This document shows positions 12,946-15,318 of a stretch of DNA of 15,318 bases, in pieces. The notes under the pieces were generated by a model, which saw only the letters and a program-made list of their open reading frames with translations, was not told the origin of the DNA and made no database searches. The position numbers and the translations under genes were made by a program. Position 1 is the stretch's first letter; the number at the start of each line of letters is the position of its first letter. This DNA comes from Gammaproteobacteria bacterium. Lineage in GTDB: Bacteria; Pseudomonadota; Gammaproteobacteria; S012-40. The stretch covers positions 1 through 15,318 of the forward strand of contig JAOUPJ010000050.1 in NCBI GenBank assembly GCA_029879945.1. The letters are read 5' to 3'.

Positions 12946-15318
12946 AAAGCGATCAATATCGAATTTTAGTAGTCGACGACAATGATGAAATCCATGTCGA
13001 TTTTCGCACAATACTGGACTATGAGGGCATCCCCGGTACCAAACCCAGTTCGAAGGCGAGAGGTCTGCTGGACGAAGTGTTGGGTAGGGAAGAGGTCGAG
13101 GCAGAAGAAGATGAGGAGATCTATGAAGTAATATCCGCCTACCAGGGAGAGGATGGGATTGAGCTGGTAAAGAACAGTGGCTCGAGTCCGATTGCCGTCG
13201 CTTTTATTGATATGAGAATGCCACCTGGTATCGATGGTCTGGAGACGCTAAAACGGATACATGAAGTAGATGAAAATGTAGAGCTGGTCGTTTGTACCGC
13301 TTACCAGGATTATGATTTGCGCACGTTTCTTGAAGAAACGGCCCATATTGACGGCATTGTGTTAATTAAGAAACCATTTGATCCCCTTGAGATTAAATTT
13401 CTTGCAAGATCACTCGCCAGAAAGTGGAACTATAAACGATTAAATGGGGTGTTGTTGCATGCCCGGAAAGAGGCGGTTTTGAGTTTTGATATTACTCAGA
13501 GGTGTGTTTTCAGCAATAACGCACTTTCAGGATTTTCACAGCATTCATCATTGGATGTTGTCGGTAAACGCGTCTCAAACATTCTTTCAGTTAAAGACAA
13601 AAATGAACTATTAGATCTGGAAATTGTAATCGAACGGGGGAGTGACTGTAAGGAACAGGAGCTCGAGCTCATAGGTAGTAGGGGGCAGGTTCAGTACGTT
13701 CTTTATAACGCATATCCAATCAAGTCAGTAGGAGAAAATATTGGTACCGTCTTGGTTTTGAATGACGTTACAGAGAGGGTTCTCAGGGAGCGTAGTTTGA
13801 GGTCCTCTGCGGAAGAATTGAAACAGGTAGTTGATGAAAGAACAAAGGAGCTGAATGAAAAGTTAGAGGTGATGAATGCTATTGACTTTGCTCAGCGTCT
13901 CTTTATTAGTGAGGGGTCTGCGCCGCAGGCTTTTGAAAAATTATTAGACAATATACTGGAAACCACTGGAAGTGAATTGGGTATGGTGTGGGAGCTCGAT
14001 AAGGAAAGTGGTGATTTGGTATTTATCTCTGCCGCTTCTGCAACGCCTTACTATCCAGAATTGAACAAAACCTTGAGTGAATTAACAATCGAAAGAACTA
14101 GTTCACCTTTGGAAGAGGTCATCAATACTGGAAAAGATATAATCGTTAACTCGGAATTTGAATGCGGAGAAAAAAATCTAGATAGAATATTTGAGGGACA
14201 ACTACGAAATTTTCTAGGTGTGCCTATTTTTTCTAATGCGTCAGTGGTCGGAGTTTTGTGCATTGCAAATTGTCAACAAGGCTATGATGCGGAGACCGTA
14301 AAGCTAATACATTTCCATTTGAGTTGTTGTTCGAGTTTGCTATTGGCGTATCAGACCAATAATGAGTCTGTTAAGGTGAAACACGCGCTTCAAGATAGTG
14401 AGTCGTTGTATCGTGGCCTGATGGAAGGGATGCTCGATGGTCTGGTCACTGTTAAATCAGATGGAACTATAGTAACTGTAAATCAGGCTTTGTTGGACAA
14501 GTTTGGATATCAGAGAACAGAAATAATAGGACAAAATCTGACTATATTGATGGACGATGAGAACGCGAAAAATCACGATTCTTACCTCCAAAACTATTTT
14601 GCGAACAGTGGCCAAAAAAATATTGGCTTACCTCGAGAATTCGTCGCAAAACGAAAAGATGGCAGTGCTATCACTATTGAACTGGTTGTAAGTGAAATAC
14701 TTATTGATGGTGATAGGTTGTTGACAGGTATTATTCGAGACATCAGTGACAGAAAAGCGGCAGAAAAAGCGCTTATCCACGCCAAGGAAGAAGCAGAAAA
14801 GGCCAGCAGGTCCAAATCGGAATTCTTGGCAAATATGAGTCATGAGATAAGAACTCCAATGAATGGAGTACTTGGAATGTTGAGTTTGTTGTCTGAGTCC
14901 ATGCTGGACGAAGAACAAAAGGAGCAGCTAGGTATAGCATCGCAGTCGGCAGAGACACTTTTGTCGTTGCTAAACGATATTCTGGATCTATCGAAGATCG
15001 AGTCAGGAAAATTGCAATTAGAAGAAGTGGAGTTTAGCCCATCAGAGATTATTGAGGGCGTTGTAGATCTGGTTAAAGGAATCAGTCGAAGTGAGCGGCA
15101 AAAAGTCATTTTTGATATTGATGAGTCTATTCCTATGACTGTTTTGGGTGATCCGGTTCGTTTGCGGCAAGTGCTAGTCAATCTTGTTGGAAATGCCATA
15201 AAGTTTACGCCAGATGGTAAAATAATAGTGAGACTGGATTTGGTTGATGAAACACGTAAGGATGCAAGTGTCAGGTTGAAATTTTCTGTAGAAGATACTG
15301 GTGTGGGGATATCAGAAG
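12942..15318 (+). CDS. Soluble hybrid kinase REC-PAS-GAF-PAS-HisKA-HATPase (3' partial)
   Basis: The reading frame opens at ATG 12942 (AGGA at 12931-12934), overlaps the preceding stop as ATGA, and runs off the window after 792 residues. The N-terminal receiver (about 5-155) has Asp12-Asp13, phospho-acceptor Asp90 in AFIDMRMPPGIDG, Thr119 and Lys144 in IKKPFD. A roughly 35-residue acidic insertion lies between alpha-1 and beta-2. A PAS-like domain (about 170-280) ends in VLVLNDVTERV, followed by a coiled coil, a GAF domain (about 305-470, LGVPIFSNASVVGVLCIAN) and a second PAS domain (about 485-605, ending GIIRDISDRKAAE). The HisKA domain has His634 in FLANMSHEIRTPMNG. The HATPase_c domain has an N-box (VLVNLVGNAIKF) and reaches the G1 box (VEDTGVGIS) at the edge. 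No TM segment is seen. Further domains, such as receivers or Hpt, may follow. It probably receives phosphate at Asp90 from the adjacent HNVGN kinase. Confidence 0.9.
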   Translation, partial: MKSDQYRILVVDDNDEIHVDFRTILDYEGIPGTKPSSKARGLLDEVLGREEVEAEEDEEIYEVISAYQGEDGIELVKNSGSSPIAVAFIDMRMPPGIDGLETLKRIHEVDENVELVVCTAYQDYDLRTFLEETAHIDGIVLIKKPFDPLEIKFLARSLARKWNYKRLNGVLLHARKEAVLSFDITQRCVFSNNALSGFSQHSSLDVVGKRVSNILSVKDKNELLDLEIVIERGSDCKEQELELIGSRGQVQYVLYNAYPIKSVGENIGTVLVLNDVTERVLRERSLRSSAEELKQVVDERTKELNEKLEVMNAIDFAQRLFISEGSAPQAFEKLLDNILETTGSELGMVWELDKESGDLVFISAASATPYYPELNKTLSELTIERTSSPLEEVINTGKDIIVNSEFECGEKNLDRIFEGQLRNFLGVPIFSNASVVGVLCIANCQQGYDAETVKLIHFHLSCCSSLLLAYQTNNESVKVKHALQDSESLYRGLMEGMLDGLVTVKSDGTIVTVNQALLDKFGYQRTEIIGQNLTILMDDENAKNHDSYLQNYFANSGQKNIGLPREFVAKRKDGSAITIELVVSEILIDGDRLLTGIIRDISDRKAAEKALIHAKEEAEKASRSKSEFLANMSHEIRTPMNGVLGMLSLLSESMLDEEQKEQLGIASQSAETLLSLLNDILDLSKIESGKLQLEEVEFSPSEIIEGVVDLVKGISRSERQKVIFDIDESIPMTVLGDPVRLRQVLVNLVGNAIKFTPDGKIIVRLDLVDETRKDASVRLKFSVEDTGVGISE

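Noticed and set aside
14594..15199. Overlapping minus-strand ORFs in the last 700 nt
   Set aside because: The plus-strand frame from 12942 has clear PAS, HisKA and HATPase motifs through this stretch, so the minus-strand ORFs are shadows.

Overview
This window looks like a chromosomal segment of a free-living, probably aquatic gammaproteobacterium. The basis is indirect: Gram-negative features (Sec-exported proteins, a SulP transporter, a PsiE-like protein), a textbook CRP-type dyad, and a high density of sensory and cyclic-di-GMP genes. No taxonomic marker, rRNA, tRNA, CRISPR array, transposase or phage gene was seen, so the lineage is an inference.

Left part (1-3870). A PsiE-family membrane protein (+) ends exactly where a SAM-dependent methyltransferase (-) ends. 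After a short gap come a small STAS/SpoIIAA-like protein (+) and an exported FecR-domain protein (+) whose C-terminal half resembles a TbpB-type beta-barrel. The FecR gene has a long 5' region with a perfect TGTGA-N6-TCACA site and a 22-codon ORF that has a much better ribosome binding site than the gene itself.

Middle part (3875-9605), all on the minus strand and probably three separate units. These are a six-TM hybrid histidine kinase with a receiver, a SulP anion transporter with a STAS domain, and a membrane GGDEF-EAL protein. The SulP gene has a near-consensus sigma-70 promoter whose spacer is filled by a perfect dyad. In the GGDEF-EAL protein the GGDEF part looks active, while the EAL part has lost a key catalytic glutamate.

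Right part (9974 to window end), plus strand. Three tightly coupled genes overlap by 1 and 4 nt: a periplasmic NMT1/ThiY-like solute-binding protein; a membrane histidine kinase with a periplasmic helical domain, HAMP-like repeats and an HNVGN-type H-box; and a soluble hybrid kinase (REC-PAS-GAF-PAS-HisKA-HATPase) that runs off the window. No permease or ATPase accompanies the binding protein, so it reads as a dedicated ligand-sensing phosphorelay. Upstream, the divergent gap shared with the GGDEF-EAL gene holds inverted TTGT-N2-ACAA boxes and a 13-bp palindrome. This operon is the most interesting part of the window.
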